Positions 63,017 to 64,000 of a stretch of DNA of 64,000 nucleotides are shown in pieces. Below the pieces are notes generated by a model. The model worked only from the letters and a program-made list of their open reading frames with translations, did no database searches and was not told the DNA's origin. Source of the DNA: Streptomyces fulvorobeus. GTDB taxonomy: Bacteria; Actinomycetota; Actinomycetes; Streptomycetales; Streptomycetaceae. The first letter of the stretch is position 1, and every line of letters starts with the position of its first letter. The DNA lies in contig NZ_BLWC01000001.1 of NCBI RefSeq assembly GCF_013167895.1, positions 1,922,001 through 1,986,000 on the forward strand, read 5' to 3'. A program made the position numbers and the translations under genes.

Positions 63017-64000
63017 CTACTTCTTGGCCTTGCTCTCGCCGGCGGACTCGTCCGTCGACAGCACGGAGATGAAGGCGTCCTGCGGAACTTCCACGTTGCC
63101 GACCATCTTCATGCGCTTCTTGCCTTCCTTCTGCTTCTCCAGCAGCTTCCGCTTACGGGAGATGTCACCGCCGTAACACTTGGCGAGGACGTCCTTGCGG
63201 ATGGCGCGGACGGTCTCCCGGGCGATCACCCGGGAGCCGATGGCGGCCTGGATGGGCACCTCGAAGTTCTGCCGCGGAATGAGCTTCTGCAGCTTGGCGA
63301 CGAGCCGGACGCCGTACGCGTACGCCTTGTCCTTGTGCGTCACCGCGGAGAACGCGTCGACCTTGTCGCCGTGCAGCAGGATGTCGACCTTGACGAGCTG
63401 GGCGGACTGCTCCCCCGTGGGCTCGTAGTCGAGCGAGGCGTAGCCGCGGGTCTTGGACTTCAGCTGGTCGAAGAAGTCGAAGACGATCTCGGCGAGCGGC
63501 AGGGTGTAGCGGATCTCGACCCGGTCCTCGGAGAGGTAGTCCATGCCGAGCAGGGTTCCGCGGCGCTGCTGGCAGAGCTCCATGATCGCGCCGATGAACT
63601 CGCTGGGCGCGAGCACCGTGGCGCGGACGACGGGCTCGTGCACCGCGTCGATCTTGCCCTCGGGGAACTCGCTCGGGTTGGTGACGATGTGCTCGGTGCC
63701 GTCCTCCATCTCCACGCGGTAGACCACGTTCGGGCGGTGGCGATGAGCTCCAGACCGAATTCGCGCTCCAGGCGCTCACGGACCACGTCGAGGTGGAGCA
63801 GTCCGAGGAAGCCGACACGGAAGCCGAAGCCGAGCGCCGCTGAGGTCTCCGGCTCGTACACCAAAGCGGCGTCGTTGAGCTGGAGCTTGTCGAGGGCCTC
63901 GCGCAGGTCGGGGTAGTCCGAGCCGTCCAGCGGGTACAGACCCGAGAACACCATCGGCTTCGGATCCTTGTAGCCGCCCAGCGCCTCGGTGGCCCCGTTG
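63017..64000 (-). CDS. lepA: Elongation factor 4 (LepA), C-terminal part, frameshifted and truncated by window edge
   Basis: About 328 C-terminal residues of the ribosomal back-translocase. [40 protein letters not shown] and ATAPNVVYRV (after correction) belong to domains III and V, and the C-terminal domain has [40 protein letters not shown] and [17 protein letters not shown], the LepA-specific tail. The frame breaks at 63733-63735: one further C on the coding strand restores [15 protein letters not shown]. The GTPase domain lies outside the window. Sequence error is the likely cause. Confidence 0.93.

Overview
The window is high-GC actinobacterial chromosome and almost certainly Streptomyces. 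Genes are densely packed with strong third-position GC bias, many start with GTG, four-base GTGA/ATGA overlaps are common, and Scr1/DUF397 pairs, class F sortase, DUF5990, DUF6243 and DUF3097 proteins are present. From memory the order (dgt, nas/nir, ppdK, dusB, glyS, znuACB-zur, uppS-recO, leuA, M4 protease, era, ybeY-phoH, dnaJ-hrcA, hemW, lepA) resembles the core region around SCO2467-SCO2562 of S. coelicolor. No tRNA, rRNA, insertion sequence, prophage or CRISPR array was seen.

Layout. 1-2.4 kb: 3' part of dgt, a sirohydrochlorin chelatase, a SanA/YdcF protein. 2.4-7.1 kb: an accessory island with a leftward six-gene operon (three small uncharacterised genes, then tgmA-tgmB-tgmC for an ATP-grasp-modified RiPP) divergent from an Scr1/DUF5753 regulator and two duplicated DUF397 genes. 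7.2-18.9 kb: nitrogen assimilation (nasA, and a nasB-like flavoprotein-nirB-nirD operon, each behind a GlnR-like box), interrupted by housekeeping genes and a surface-protein/class F sortase pair. 19-27 kb: PhoX-like secreted protein, VOC protein, ArsR regulator, ppdK, dusB, small proteins. 27-34 kb: glyS, zinc uptake znuACB with zur and two Zur-like boxes, uppS, recO. 34-39 kb: LuxR response regulator, histidine kinase, MMPL exporter, TerB protein. 39-43 kb: leuA with a Leu-rich leader peptide, and a protealysin-like M4 protease next to its emfourin-type inhibitor. 43-48 kb: leftward phoH-ybeY-CNNM-yjbR-deaminase-like-era cluster. 48-56 kb: PfkB kinase, adenine/adenosine deaminase, RNase Z, HIT, rsmE, nitronate monooxygenase, dnaJ-hrcA with a CIRCE operator. 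56-64 kb: MBL protein, DUF3097, hemW, SpoIIE-type phosphatase, fadD, and the 3' part of lepA.

The accessory highlight is the tgm island: a 74-residue precursor, an ATP-grasp ligase and a PIMT-like methyltransferase. This is the gene set expected for a graspetide that may also be converted to an aspartimide. Metal and nitrogen control can be read from DNA: Zur-like boxes overlap an apparently leaderless znuA start, and GlnR-like arrays precede nasA and the nir operon.

A sequence-quality issue cuts across the window. Five conserved genes (nasB-like, znuA, uppS, the MMPL gene and lepA) are broken by seven apparent one-base losses, each within or beside a G/C homopolymer. Because uppS is normally essential, these look like base-calling or assembly errors, and the genes are annotated as intact CDS with frameshifts.
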